DNA from: Methylococcaceae bacterium | GTDB lineage: Bacteria; Pseudomonadota; Gammaproteobacteria; Methylococcales; Methylomonadaceae | Assembly: GCA_006844705.1 (NCBI GenBank) | Contig: SPJS01000247.1 | Location: 1 to 43,592 of the forward strand | Direction of reading: 5' to 3' | DNA: 43,592 nt | Shown here: piece by piece, positions 16,469 to 26,102 of the stretch | How the letters are laid out: each line of letters begins with the position of its first letter | How positions within the stretch are numbered: position 1 is the first letter of the stretch | The notes under the pieces: generated by a model | Told to the model about the DNA's origin: nothing | Database searches by the model: none | What the model saw: only the letters and a program-made list of their open reading frames with translations | Program-made: the position numbers and the translations under genes

Positions 16469-17704
16469 ATGATAACTAAAACAAATTTAATAACAGCATT
16501 AAGACCAGGCGCAACATATTCAATTCTGTTGTTTTCCCTGTTTTTATGGGCTTGCGCGACTCAGATCAAGCCCGTGCAAAATAAACCTGTGTTATTCGAT
16601 GCAGGCTTAAGCGATGTTCATACGCTCGACTTGTATTCAACGGAAGATTCCATCCATAGCCTGGTTTCCGGAATAGATAAACAAACGGGCGCCACTGTCG
16701 TTAAATATCTGGCTTCTGGTGATGCAGGACAGTCCTGGACGTCTCCTGTGATAGTGAATCAAGGGCCGGCAGAAATCAAAGCGTCCAAACGAGGTAATGA
16801 CTTTCAATTGGCGGTATCAGCCTCTTCGATTCTAGCAGCATGGAAAACGGTGGGTGCTGACCCCTGGGTTGGTGTGCTGAGCTTTGCGATTTCCCATGAT
16901 GGCGGCAATAGCTGGGAGAAAGTTGCCAGTCCGCTGGGTGAAGAATTGAGCGCATTTGATCAAGGTTATTTTGACCTGGGGGCTGATGGCGACGACAATT
17001 TTCATTTAAGCTGGCTGGATGATCGAGAGGAAGCAGGGGATACTCAGGGGCTCAGATATGCCAGGTATTCCACTGAGAATGGCTGGCATTTTGTCACGAA
17101 CCTGGAACAGACAGTGTGCACATGTTGCTGGAGCAAGATCGTTAATGATGATCAGCGCAATGTGCATGTGTTATTCAGAGATGACTCCCCGCGTGACATG
17201 CGCTTGATCAGTTCGTTTTCGCAAGGGAAAAGTTGGTCGCCTGCCAAAACAATCATTCCGTTTAATTGGGAATTTATCGGTTGTCCCCACCAGGGCGGCG
17301 CTTTGACGAACGCAACCCTGCAAGATAAAGCGCATTTGCTGGCACTTGTCTGGAATGGTGATAGTGAAAAAAAAGGGCTGTATTTCAGTCGGACGCATGC
17401 CGATGAACAGAATGGGTCGTCTGCAACCCAGGTCGCAGGCAAGACGTCCAAATCAGGCGATCTCGCTGTCATAAATGAGCGTATCGGAATGGTCTATTCT
17501 GAAGGTTTGGCAGAAGATAAAAAAGTGGTTTTCAAACAATCAATAAATGGCGGCGAGCATTGGTCAGAAGGTATTGTTTTGACGGCTCCCGGTGTCGGTC
17601 CGTCTCATCCGCGGATTGTCAAAACCGGAGAGGGTTTTCGGGTATTCTGGACTGAATGGCTGGATAGCGGAGAAGCTGTCGCCAAAATGTCCGCTTTGCT
17701 TTAA
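16469..17704 (+). CDS. BNR-repeat (sialidase-like propeller) lipoprotein with CTCC motif
   Basis: The start at 16469 gives a signal peptide ending in the lipobox LWAC (cysteine 29). The rest is a beta-propeller with Asp-box/BNR repeats of the form SxDxGxxW: SGDAGQSWTS, SHDGGNSWEK, FSQGKSWSP and INGGEHWSE. Two cysteine-bearing insertions stand out, TVCTCCWSK (about residues 211-219) and IGCPHQGGAL. Sialidase catalytic arginines are not evident, so hydrolysis of sialic acid is unlikely despite the fold. CopC follows 26 bases on, and the cysteines could bind a metal, which is inference. An upstream in-frame ATG at 16439 would only lengthen the N-terminus before the signal. Confidence 0.75.
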   Translation: MITKTNLITALRPGATYSILLFSLFLWACATQIKPVQNKPVLFDAGLSDVHTLDLYSTEDSIHSLVSGIDKQTGATVVKYLASGDAGQSWTSPVIVNQGPAEIKASKRGNDFQLAVSASSILAAWKTVGADPWVGVLSFAISHDGGNSWEKVASPLGEELSAFDQGYFDLGADGDDNFHLSWLDDREEAGDTQGLRYARYSTENGWHFVTNLEQTVCTCCWSKIVNDDQRNVHVLFRDDSPRDMRLISSFSQGKSWSPAKTIIPFNWEFIGCPHQGGALTNATLQDKAHLLALVWNGDSEKKGLYFSRTHADEQNGSSATQVAGKTSKSGDLAVINERIGMVYSEGLAEDKKVVFKQSINGGEHWSEGIVLTAPGVGPSHPRIVKTGEGFRVFWTEWLDSGEAVAKMSALL

Positions 17705-17730
17705 CGATAATTAATACTTTACGAGAAACG

Positions 17731-18093
17731 ATGAGAAAAATAATTTTGTTTCTAGTCATGGCCGGATCTTTAATATCCAGTCATTATGCTATGGCACACG
17801 CAATCCTGGTACGGTCTACACCAGAAAAAGATACTGTTTTACAGCAAGCCCCCGAACGTATAGATTTGTGGTTTGATGCAGGCGTGGGGCCAAAGTACAC
17901 CGCGCTTGCCGTCGTTAACACGGATGGAGAGCGCATGGATAATGGCGATGCCAGGTTGGGTACGATGGATAAGTCACACTTGAGTGCCACATTGAAAACA
18001 ATGATACCGGGCCGTTATGGCGTCAGGTATCGAGTGCAATCAGAAGATGGACATATTGTGACCGGAAAATTTTTCTTTCAGGTGATCGAATGA
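17731..18093 (+). CDS. copC: Periplasmic copper-binding protein CopC
   Basis: A signal peptide ends at AMA, placing histidine first in the mature protein (HAILVRSTP). A distal SEDGH motif supplies the aspartate and second histidine of the CopC Cu(II) site. The protein is 120 residues, normal for a bacterial CopC. The methionine-rich Cu(I) site of plasmid-type CopC is absent, so it is the common Cu(II)-only type. It overlaps the next gene by 4 bases. No CopD permease is adjacent; the following gene has only one C-terminal membrane segment. Confidence 0.92.
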   Translation: MRKIILFLVMAGSLISSHYAMAHAILVRSTPEKDTVLQQAPERIDLWFDAGVGPKYTALAVVNTDGERMDNGDARLGTMDKSHLSATLKTMIPGRYGVRYRVQSEDGHIVTGKFFFQVIE

Positions 18094-18716
18094 TTAAAAT
18101 ATTTGAAGGCGTGATGCGACAATTTGCCGTGCTTGTGATGTTGATGATAAGCACATCTGCATGGTCGCTTGATCAATCGGCCACTGATCCGTTGAAAAAG
18201 CTGGATTGTTTAATCACCACAGATTTTTATATTGTACATTTAACCTCTTATCAGGAACCTAATCCGGACGCCAAAAAAAGACATAAATTTCAGGCGTTTT
18301 GCCAGACATTACCGGATATTGGAAAAAGCTACCTGGCGGTTGACTTTATTGATCGCGACCTGCGCCAAATGGCGATCAAAATGCATGTGGTAGAAAAAAA
18401 AGACAATCCGGACGGTGACGAGATGCTGGACGGGAAAATTCTGGCAGAAACTGTGGTCAGTAATTACAAAAACGGGGTCGCGCAAATTCAGGTCTCCTTC
18501 CCGGAGAAGGGCCATTATGAACTGGTTGTGACCGTCGGTGATGATATGTTCGCAGACAAAATCAAGATTCCGCTACGTGTAGCTATCGGAGAGCCATTTA
18601 GCTGGGGATTTTTAATGCCCGTTATCATCTTCGTATTGATTGCAGGTGTTGCTTATCTCATTTATCGATTCTTTTTAGAGCGTTACAGAAAAGAGCTGAA
18701 CAAGGGGGGCTCTTAG
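18090..18716 (+). CDS. Unrecognised periplasmic protein with C-terminal membrane anchor
   Basis: The 208-residue product overlaps copC by ATGA. An N-terminal signal ends near ASWS (about residue 26) and a hydrophobic helix at about 172-195 is followed by a basic cytoplasmic tail. The domain between them has two cysteines (LDCLITTDF, QAFCQTL) that could form a disulfide. Its second half is beta-rich (GVAQIQVSFPEKGHYELVV), like FixH/YtkA or CopC-type immunoglobulin-like modules. I do not recognise the family. Translational coupling to copC suggests a membrane partner of CopC in place of CopD. Confidence 0.7.
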   Translation: MIKIFEGVMRQFAVLVMLMISTSAWSLDQSATDPLKKLDCLITTDFYIVHLTSYQEPNPDAKKRHKFQAFCQTLPDIGKSYLAVDFIDRDLRQMAIKMHVVEKKDNPDGDEMLDGKILAETVVSNYKNGVAQIQVSFPEKGHYELVVTVGDDMFADKIKIPLRVAIGEPFSWGFLMPVIIFVLIAGVAYLIYRFFLERYRKELNKGGS

Positions 18717-18846
18717 ATAGTGACATCATAAGTTGCATAAGGGGCTGAACATGCTGATTTTCTGCACTTCCGGAAATCAAAAAGCAACACTATTGCCTCG
18801 TTCGTCATCGCATGAAGACACTATCAATATAGATTTTTTTCAACCT

Positions 18847-18879
18847 CAGGTGCCGCCATTTTTTCATTGGCACCTGTTT
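18847..18879 (+). terminator. Hairpin terminator inside the CopC cluster
   Basis: CAGGTGCC and GGCACCTG form a perfect 8-bp stem around a 14-base loop and are followed by TTT. The short T-run makes it a weak or partial terminator. It may lower expression of the downstream 563-residue protein and regulator. Confidence 0.55.
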
Positions 18880-18896
18880 CCATATAAGAACCTTTC

Positions 18897-20588
18897 ATGA
18901 AATTTTTAAACCTGTCTGCCTTCTTGAGGCACATAGCCAGTCACCTAAGGCTTGTGTTGATGATCGCAGTATTATTTCCGGTTTCCTGTGCGTATGCAGA
19001 CTGGAATTCTGGCAAAACCATCGAAGCGTCAGCGACTCGGCTCACAGTCAATGTATTAAATAATGGTGTTAAAGCAGAATTGACTGTTCATGCAGATGTC
19101 ATCGGTGCCAGCCAGTTAAACAAAGAGAACTTTGCCAGGCGTATCCTTGCCATTCAAACGGATCATCCCATACCGGCCACTGTATCTGTTAGTGCAGAAA
19201 ATGAACAAGCCAGTGTAATGACGCTATGGTTCGCTTTTACCCGGGCACAGCCCGAACGCATTGCACTGAAACCAGATTTTGATCTGCTGACGCTTGCAGG
19301 GCAATCTCATCAGATCAGCGTTGCCCATCTGGGCTTACCAGTGATCGATCATGATGTTCTGACGCAAGCTGAAACCCTGAGTCTGGATTGGCAGGACCCA
19401 TGGCAAACACATTTTGAGAATCCTGAGCTAAAGCGTGATCATGGCGATCCGGTGATGGCTTTTCTTTATATAGAGCAGCAGCAAATCAAAGCTGAAATTG
19501 TCGTCAGAGTTAAGGAATTAACAGAATGGCTGGACCTTGGGCTGGCTGATCAGACATGGATTGCAGAGAGTGAGTTTGAACACATCCGGCAAAAAACCGG
19601 TGATTTTTTAGCGTCGCAAAATCCGCTGAAAGTCGATGGCATGTTACGTTCACCTGTGTTGGATAAAGTCGATTTTATCCGTATGGGGGCGGAAGATATT
19701 CAGGCCTATCAACCGCAACAAACTCAATTGCAAACAACCACTCTAATTGGGGTGAGCCTGCATTACGAGATCAGCGACATCCCCGCAAAACTAGCCTGGC
19801 AATGGGATTTGTATACGGATTCCGTGCAACGTGTCGTGATTCGGGCATATGATAGTGCGGGCTTGTTCGACAGTTATGTGACCCATGATTATCGAGTGTT
19901 TGAATGGGAAAACATGCTGGCGGATATTGACCTGCCTGAATTGACCGGCCAGAAAAAGGCGGCACTGGTCGCGGTTGAAAATGATAACGAACAGCGAATC
20001 AACACCTTGCGTATTTTGCTGGTCTTCTTGATGGCGGCGTTTGTGCTCACCATTGTGACTTCAGAAAAGATGCATTTATGTGCCATGGCTTTGTTGATTT
20101 TGTTGCTTGGTGGCAGTTATGTTTCATGGGCTAAAGCAGGGAAGCCCGATGTGTTTGCGGGCAGTATCCTGGCTCAGGAGAACACAACAGGCGTAGTCGA
20201 GCAATTATTGTGGAATATTTATCAGGCATTTGAATCCACAGATGAATCAGAGACCTATGATAAGCTGGCGTACAGTGTCCAGGGTGATTTGATTGAAACG
20301 CTGTATTTGCAAAATCGGCAGGCATTTTTGATGGAAGACGGTGCCTGGTCCAGAGTAGAAAATATTCAGATCAAACAGATTAGCGAAGTGTCTGACGTGT
20401 TGGAAAAAGGCAAAACCCTGGATTGCCAATGGCTGGTGACCGGGCAGGTTGTACATTGGGGACATCAGCATCAACGGGAAAACCTGTATCGCGCAAGGAT
20501 CAATATTCAGGATCAGGAGGGATTCTGGAAAATAACCGCTCTGGAGTCCCTGGGACAGGAGCGGGTGGACGAGGCCGAATCAATGTAA
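18897..20588 (+). CDS. Unrecognised large envelope protein with two membrane segments
   Basis: This 563-residue protein was not recognised. It has a long N-terminal signal (cleavage near AYA, residue 34), then about 330 residues of beta-rich periplasmic sequence. Two adjacent hydrophobic helices follow (about 370-388 and 393-412), then a C-terminal domain of about 150 residues starting at KAGKPDVFAG. The latter has alternating strands and tryptophans (GAWSRVENIQIKQ, LVTGQVVHWGHQHQ) that recall NTF2-like folds; this is a guess. It lies between the CopC operon and a response regulator in the same direction, nine bases from the latter. An envelope sensing or assembly role is possible but not shown. 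Confidence 0.65.
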   Translation: MKFLNLSAFLRHIASHLRLVLMIAVLFPVSCAYADWNSGKTIEASATRLTVNVLNNGVKAELTVHADVIGASQLNKENFARRILAIQTDHPIPATVSVSAENEQASVMTLWFAFTRAQPERIALKPDFDLLTLAGQSHQISVAHLGLPVIDHDVLTQAETLSLDWQDPWQTHFENPELKRDHGDPVMAFLYIEQQQIKAEIVVRVKELTEWLDLGLADQTWIAESEFEHIRQKTGDFLASQNPLKVDGMLRSPVLDKVDFIRMGAEDIQAYQPQQTQLQTTTLIGVSLHYEISDIPAKLAWQWDLYTDSVQRVVIRAYDSAGLFDSYVTHDYRVFEWENMLADIDLPELTGQKKAALVAVENDNEQRINTLRILLVFLMAAFVLTIVTSEKMHLCAMALLILLLGGSYVSWAKAGKPDVFAGSILAQENTTGVVEQLLWNIYQAFESTDESETYDKLAYSVQGDLIETLYLQNRQAFLMEDGAWSRVENIQIKQISEVSDVLEKGKTLDCQWLVTGQVVHWGHQHQRENLYRARINIQDQEGFWKITALESLGQERVDEAESM

Positions 20589-20597
20589 TTATTCGTC

Positions 20598-21272
20598 ATG
20601 AGAATTCTGATTGTTGAAGATGAAGTAAAAACAGCTGCGTTTTTAAGTAAAGGATTGAAGGAAAATGGCTTTGCGGTGGATATTGCTGAAAACGGCATAG
20701 ATGGACTTAATCTTGCTGAACAAATCCCCTATGAGCTGATCATTCTGGATGTCATGCTGCCAGGCCTGGATGGCTTTTCAATTCTGGGAAGTTTGCGACA
20801 GCAAAACAATCAAATCCGGGTGATGCTGTTGACGGCCCGGGATGAGGTTGATGATCGCGTTAAAGGACTGGAATTGGGCGCTGATGATTACCTGGTCAAG
20901 CCGTTTGCATTTTCCGAATTATTGGCGCGTATCCGAACCTTGCTGCGCCGTGGCGAAAGCCGCGACATCCAAAAAATAAAAATCGCCAACCTGGAAATTG
21001 ACGCAATCAAGCACCGGGTTTTTCGCGGCGATCTGCGCATAGATCTCAGCCCCAAAGAGTTTCAACTACTTCTGCTGATGGCACGCCGTCAAGGGGAAGT
21101 GCTCAGCCGCACAGTCATTTCAGAGCAAGTCTGGGACATCAACTTCGACAGCGATACCAACGTGGTTGATGTCGCCATTCGGCGACTAAGAAACAAAGTC
21201 GACGACCCGTTTCAACATAAACTTATTCATACGGTGCGCGGTGTGGGCTATGTGTTTGAGCTAAGAAAGTAA
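20598..21272 (+). CDS. OmpR/PhoB-family response regulator, CusR/CopR type
   Basis: The protein has 224 residues. The receiver (1-120) has the acidic pocket VEDE, phosphoacceptor aspartate in [13 protein letters not shown], the conserved threonine in [10 protein letters not shown] and lysine in YLVKPF. The winged-helix DNA-binding domain (about 127-223) contains [22 protein letters not shown] and ends [14 protein letters not shown]. Sequence and length are closest to CusR/CopR heavy-metal regulators. Such genes normally sit directly before a sensor kinase. Here the next gene is a convergent deacetylase four bases away, so the kinase is absent. It probably regulates the upstream envelope cluster (inference from position). 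Confidence 0.92.
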   Translation: MRILIVEDEVKTAAFLSKGLKENGFAVDIAENGIDGLNLAEQIPYELIILDVMLPGLDGFSILGSLRQQNNQIRVMLLTARDEVDDRVKGLELGADDYLVKPFAFSELLARIRTLLRRGESRDIQKIKIANLEIDAIKHRVFRGDLRIDLSPKEFQLLLLMARRQGEVLSRTVISEQVWDINFDSDTNVVDVAIRRLRNKVDDPFQHKLIHTVRGVGYVFELRK

Positions 21273-21276
21273 TCGT

Positions 21277-22245
21277 TTATTTGTACATAAAACGGCGAGT
21301 AATCTGTTCCATGGTTCTCAGGCTGAAATCTACCGGCTTTCCATTCAGCAATTCAGGCTGATCAGTAATGTGCGTCGGAGTCAAATCGTTGAATCCAGTG
21401 ACCTTGAAGCGTTCCGGGTTTTGGCTGAGAAATTGACAGAGTTTTTTGAAGCGATTAATAACAATGTGGTCCGCCTGAATTTTATTCGGGCTAAGTAGCT
21501 CGAAATTATGGCTCACAATCACTACCGCGTCCCACCCTGCATCATGCGCTGTATTTAAATAATGTGACATTTCATTGAATGAACAGGCTGTAACTTGCAG
21601 ATTTCGCTGCGAATTTTTGACGGGCTGGGCAAATACAGAGACGGGGTACTCATAGACATCATTGATTTTATAGGGTTGTGTCAGGATTTGTCCGGGTGCA
21701 ATGTCGGCAACACCAACATCACTGGCAGGGTTATAACTGCTGTCGAAAAGTATTTGATTGTCTTTTAATGCCTGTAATGTATTGAGATTGGCCGCATAAC
21801 TTCCAGCGCGAAAAGCAGTGATGTTTTCAACGCCCACCTGGTGGAGCTGGCTTTTCCCCCAGGCAATTAACTGAGATTGTTGAGATAAATCACAAAGACT
21901 TAATAACGGAATTTTTTGCTGAATGTTCGTTAATAAAGTCTCTCCTGTTTCATCCACCCATTCCGGATGAAGATGCAGTTGAATTTCCTGGTTTTGTTCT
22001 TTTATCAGGCCAACCAGCTCTGCTAATGGATCAATACCGAATCGAGCAGAGAACAAGGGTTCTACAAAAAAAACAGCAGGAAGGCCGTGGTCAGCAAGAA
22101 TATTGAGTGTGCCTGGCAGCGCATAGTCTCCTTGTGATGTTTTTCCATAGACGTATTGTTGAAAATATCCTGGGAAGCATTCGTCCAGGTTATCCCATCC
22201 ATTGCACCAGATTTCGGTATCTATGGTGATGAATACATTTAACAT
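21277..22245 (-). CDS. Polysaccharide deacetylase-like protein (NodB-homology fold)
   Basis: The 322-residue protein begins MLNVFITIDTEIWC, the first NodB motif (DTE). HLHPEW is the likely histidine metal site, FRAGSYAA the third motif, and IVSHNFEL the late histidine. These place it in the family 4 carbohydrate esterase-like group with a zinc site. There is no signal peptide, so it is cytoplasmic or acts on a lipid-linked precursor, as in polysaccharide biosynthesis clusters. It stands alone with GGAG 9 bases before its ATG. The substrate is unknown. Confidence 0.85.
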   Translation of the reverse strand: MLNVFITIDTEIWCNGWDNLDECFPGYFQQYVYGKTSQGDYALPGTLNILADHGLPAVFFVEPLFSARFGIDPLAELVGLIKEQNQEIQLHLHPEWVDETGETLLTNIQQKIPLLSLCDLSQQSQLIAWGKSQLHQVGVENITAFRAGSYAANLNTLQALKDNQILFDSSYNPASDVGVADIAPGQILTQPYKINDVYEYPVSVFAQPVKNSQRNLQVTACSFNEMSHYLNTAHDAGWDAVVIVSHNFELLSPNKIQADHIVINRFKKLCQFLSQNPERFKVTGFNDLTPTHITDQPELLNGKPVDFSLRTMEQITRRFMYK

Positions 22246-22451
22246 GAAGGTCTCCAGAACAAGTCAACGAAAATAGGGTATCTGCGCAGTTTTGTATTTT
22301 AGATCAGTTAGGCATGCCTGGTAGAAAAGAATTTTTCCTGCGTGATGTTGATGAAACATTAGGCGTAATGAGAATTGTCATTTTTGTTTTGAAAAACTAA
22401 GCGTAATTTGTAACTATTATCTGTAATTTAAATCATGTGGTTTGGGAAGTG

Positions 22452-23906
22452 ATGAAAAAAGTTTTGTTGGGCAGCAGTGATAACGGTCAGGTGTTTATGG
22501 ATGCAGCAATGGCCAATCGACATGGCGTAATTTCAGGCGCGACGGGCGGCGGTAAAACGATTTCATTGCAGATACTGGCTGAAGGTTTTTCAAGACTTGG
22601 AGTGCCTGTATTTTTGTCTGATATAAAGGGTGATTTATCAGGGATTTCGGCAGCTGGGTCTGCGCATGAAAAAATCAGTGAGCGGGTAGAAAAGATTGCC
22701 ATCAAAGATTTTCAGTTTCGTGCCAACCCGACAGTATTCTGGGATTTATTTGGCAAGGCAGGGCATCCGGTACGTACCACAGTATCCGAGCTTGGGCCGT
22801 TGCTGTTTAGCAGCCTGCTGCAATTAAATGACACTCAAACAGGAATTATGTACAGTTGTTTCAGGATTGCTGACGACCAAGGCATGTTATTGCTGGACTT
22901 AAAGGATTTACGGTCCATGTTAAGCTGGATGGGAGAGAATGCCAGGGAATTGAAGACGGATTATGGCAATATTTCTTCAGCCAGTATCGGTGCAATTCAG
23001 CGCCGATTATTAGTGCTGGAAGAGCAGGGGGCAGAGAATTTTTTTGGTGAGCCGGCCATTCAGCTCAGTGATGTATGCAAAACAGACTTTTCCGGTAATG
23101 GTGTGATCAGTGTGCTGGACGCAACAACGTTAAGTTCGCAGTCACCTCATCTGTACGCGACGTTTTTACTCTGGCTGTTGTCCGAGGTTTATGAAAGTTT
23201 TCCCGAGGTGGGGGATGTGGATAAACCGAAACTGGTTTTGTTTTTTGATGAGGCTCATTTGTTGTTTGAAAATGCGCCAAAAGTGCTGGTAGATAAAATT
23301 GAGCACATTGTACGCCTGATTCGCTCAAAAGGTGTGGGTGTCTATTTTATCAGCCAGAGTCCACTGGATATTCCTGAAGATATTCTTGGTCAGCTGGGGT
23401 TAAAGATTCAACACGCATTACGCGCATTTACCCCGAAAGACAAAAAAACAGTTAAAGCTGTCGCAGAAACATTTAGGGAAAACCCGGCCCTGGATACCGA
23501 AGCCGTCATTACTCAATTAAAAACGGGGGAAGCGCTGGTTTCCACGCTCAATCCGGATGGCAGTCCCACACCGGTTGAGCTGACGCTAATGCGGCCGCCA
23601 GAATCACACATTGGGCCGATTGATCAGGCACAGCGTCGCGACTATATGTCACGTTCTCCTTTTCATGGTAAATATGAACACGTTGTCGATCGTGAGTCCG
23701 CTTATGAAATGCTCAAACAAAAAGCGGAATTACAGGCGTCGCAGGAAAAGCAGCACGAGAAAAGTTCGACAACGCGGTCATCTGGCCGCCGATCAGGTAA
23801 TCGCCAGTCTGTAGGCGAGGCGATGTTAAAAAGTGCGGCTCGTAGCATTGGCAGCCAGATTGGGCGTCAAATCATTCGCGGAGTGTTGGGGTCATTATTA
23901 AAATGA
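22452..23906 (+). CDS. HerA-like ATPase of the DUF853 family (YjgR type)
   Basis: Walker A reads SGATGGGKTIS near residue 28 and Walker B reads LVLFFDEAHLL near 262, followed by FISQSPLDIP, the DUF853 hallmark. The family comprises about 500-residue cytoplasmic ATPases related to HerA/FtsK. The biological role is unsettled. Here the protein has 484 residues. The C-terminal 80 are low-complexity and charged, then end in a short helix. The ATG at 22452 has GGGAAG upstream; an ATG five codons earlier does not. It is monocistronic. Confidence 0.92.
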   Translation: MKKVLLGSSDNGQVFMDAAMANRHGVISGATGGGKTISLQILAEGFSRLGVPVFLSDIKGDLSGISAAGSAHEKISERVEKIAIKDFQFRANPTVFWDLFGKAGHPVRTTVSELGPLLFSSLLQLNDTQTGIMYSCFRIADDQGMLLLDLKDLRSMLSWMGENARELKTDYGNISSASIGAIQRRLLVLEEQGAENFFGEPAIQLSDVCKTDFSGNGVISVLDATTLSSQSPHLYATFLLWLLSEVYESFPEVGDVDKPKLVLFFDEAHLLFENAPKVLVDKIEHIVRLIRSKGVGVYFISQSPLDIPEDILGQLGLKIQHALRAFTPKDKKTVKAVAETFRENPALDTEAVITQLKTGEALVSTLNPDGSPTPVELTLMRPPESHIGPIDQAQRRDYMSRSPFHGKYEHVVDRESAYEMLKQKAELQASQEKQHEKSSTTRSSGRRSGNRQSVGEAMLKSAARSIGSQIGRQIIRGVLGSLLK

Positions 23907-23914
23907 CAGGGTTA

Positions 23915-24724
23915 TTATGGAGCATACGGATAAAACAACGGCTGGCCGTGTAATTTGTAATCAGCGATCAGCTGTTGACCTTGTTGTCCGGTAACGAAGT
24001 CAATATATTTCTTTGCGAGTCCATAGTTTACATGCATATGCTTTTCAGGGTTCACTGCCATGATGTGATAGGGGTTGAATAAAGCGGGGTCACCTTCAAA
24101 AACGATATCCAGTTGTATCTTATCTTGCATGGAAATATAGGTGCCGCGATCAGTCAGGGTGTAGGCCTGTTTTTCATCGGCGATTTTTAATACCGCACCC
24201 ATGCCCTGGCCAACAGAGAAATAGTTATCAGCGGCAGGTTGTATGCCAACAGCTTTCCATAGCGATTTTTCTTTTTTATGTGTGCCGGAATCATCACCTC
24301 GTGAGACAAATGGAGTGGTAGCCTGCCCCAAAATGTTCATCACCTCATTTAGGTTTTGCCTGGATTTTATGAGTGCCGGGTCTGCAGCGGGGCCGACAAT
24401 GACAAAGTCATTGTGCATCACCGCAGTACGGTCTATGCCGTAACCCTTGTCAACAAATGCCAGTTCAGCGGCAGGTGCATGCACAAACACGACATCCACA
24501 TCACCGTTTTCACCCAACTTCAACGCTTTGCCGGTACCGACAGCGATAACAAATAACTTTATATTGAATTGATTTTCAAATACGGGGTGCAACTGATTTA
24601 ACAGGCCGGAGTTGTCAGTACTTGTCGTTGTAGACATGCGTAAAACATTGTCCGCATGACTGATGCTGGTCAGTGATAATAAGCTAAGAGTACAAAAACA
24701 CAGGATATGTTTGATTCGATTCAT
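23915..24724 (-). CDS. tupA: Tungstate ABC transporter substrate-binding protein
   Basis: TupA is the periplasmic receptor of tungstate importers. A signal peptide ends at SHA and is followed by LRMSTTTSTDNSGLL; the TTTST block is the oxyanion-binding signature of TupA-type proteins. FVSRGDDSGTHKKEKSLW is a second conserved ligand segment. The length (269 residues) is typical. The ATG at 24724 starts a proper signal peptide; a longer frame to 24829 would overlap the porin gene. The porin gene is 19 bases upstream in the same direction. Specificity for tungstate over molybdate is inferred from family. Confidence 0.92.
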   Translation of the reverse strand: MNRIKHILCFCTLSLLSLTSISHADNVLRMSTTTSTDNSGLLNQLHPVFENQFNIKLFVIAVGTGKALKLGENGDVDVVFVHAPAAELAFVDKGYGIDRTAVMHNDFVIVGPAADPALIKSRQNLNEVMNILGQATTPFVSRGDDSGTHKKEKSLWKAVGIQPAADNYFSVGQGMGAVLKIADEKQAYTLTDRGTYISMQDKIQLDIVFEGDPALFNPYHIMAVNPEKHMHVNYGLAKKYIDFVTGQQGQQLIADYKLHGQPLFYPYAP

Positions 24725-24743
24725 TAGTTTAAATGCCTTTATT

Positions 24744-26102
24744 TTAGAATGCCCATTGCCCACGAAATTGCACAATGCCCGGTTCATCATCAGCACGGCT
24801 TCCGCCTGTACTTGCCAAGACCCGAACATAGTTGGCTGACATGCGTAACCCCGGTGCGGGAAACCAGTTCAGGCCAAAGGTGATGTTATCCAGTTCGCCG
24901 CCGTTAATGGCATGATCATTCAGGTTAATCGTACTGTAGCGAAAACCCAGTTCCCATGCGCCCCAGCCACCTTGCCCAACTATATTGTCAGGTTTGACCG
25001 CCTTGAATTTGGCGCCCTTGTGCGTGTATGGGCGTGATTCGCCCGTGATAAACCAGCCGGTTTGCACATACCAACCGTCAAACATCAGATCTGAGTCATG
25101 TTGGCGATGTACATAGGTATGAATATATTCCGCCTGCGCATACACTGATTGATATTGCGCGGCAAATTCGGCACCCAACGCGAGGTAGTTTTCTACATTG
25201 TTTATCGCACCGGTATCGACAAAATTGACCCCGCTGATATGGGTTTCTGCCTGTTGTTTAAAGCGGACAGACTGGCCTTCCGGTTGACGATAATTGGCAG
25301 CAAGCCCAAGATGGAGCAGGTGTCTTTTTTCATTAAATGGCATCCAGGTCAATCGCCCACCCGTGCCCCAGCCTTCATCGTCAGAACCGCCGGCAACACT
25401 TGCTTTATCGCCGAAGAATCCGGCGGCTGCCGTCCAGTGTTTGTGGTTGCTGCTGGCCATAATGCCGATATGGCGACCGGCCGTAAATGCGTCCGGCAGG
25501 GCACGTTCGGTAAATTGTGTGTTATTGTCACTGACCTGGTCTTGCAGCATGAACGGGTCGCGGAAATGTCCAAATTTGATACTGAGATGATCAAAACCGC
25601 TGTAGCCCAGCCAGATGTCGGTGATGCCTTTATTGGTTCCGCCACTGCCTGCAAAGTCATATTCAAATTTATAAAACCAGTCGTGAAACAAAGTACCCTT
25701 TAGATATAATCGGGCGCGGCGGATTTTACTGCCATCACCTAGCGCACTGACATCCTCATGGTGCCAGGCACCATCCGCCTGCAGGCGGCCGCCGATTTTG
25801 GCAGAAAAAGCGCCATCTTTACTTTTAACCTGCAGCCCGCCTTTGTTGACAGAGACGTTGACAGCCGTGGCGTCATCCAGCTGTTTTTGCAAGGCTTGTT
25901 TCTGATCTTCCCGTTGTGCCTTGCCTGTACGGATTTCGTCCATCAAGCGGGCATATTGCTGCTTATTGACCATGCCGTTTTCATGCAACATATTGATTAA
26001 AGTCAGCACTTCGGATCCGGCCAAGACACTCGGGCTAGCAGCAAGAAAAAAAACGGCATAGAGAAGTATTCGATCTGGGTATAAATAGGAAAAGTTTTTC
26101 AT
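24744..26102 (-). CDS. Phosphate-selective porin O/P-like outer-membrane protein
   Basis: This is a 452-residue precursor with a signal peptide ending VLA. A short coiled-coil-prone segment (about 55-85, MDEIRTGKAQREDQKQALQK) comes first, then a 16- to 18-stranded barrel ending in phenylalanine (QWAF). Family blocks include KIGGRLQADGAW, IRRARLYLKG, FKFGHFRDPF-like and the C-terminal FGLNWFPAPGLRMSANYV. OprO/OprP porins admit phosphate, pyrophosphate and related oxyanions. Its position next to tupA suggests that this one passes tungstate or molybdate across the outer membrane. The start has a poor ribosome site. Confidence 0.9.
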   Translation of the reverse strand: MKNFSYLYPDRILLYAVFFLAASPSVLAGSEVLTLINMLHENGMVNKQQYARLMDEIRTGKAQREDQKQALQKQLDDATAVNVSVNKGGLQVKSKDGAFSAKIGGRLQADGAWHHEDVSALGDGSKIRRARLYLKGTLFHDWFYKFEYDFAGSGGTNKGITDIWLGYSGFDHLSIKFGHFRDPFMLQDQVSDNNTQFTERALPDAFTAGRHIGIMASSNHKHWTAAAGFFGDKASVAGGSDDEGWGTGGRLTWMPFNEKRHLLHLGLAANYRQPEGQSVRFKQQAETHISGVNFVDTGAINNVENYLALGAEFAAQYQSVYAQAEYIHTYVHRQHDSDLMFDGWYVQTGWFITGESRPYTHKGAKFKAVKPDNIVGQGGWGAWELGFRYSTINLNDHAINGGELDNITFGLNWFPAPGLRMSANYVRVLASTGGSRADDEPGIVQFRGQWAF

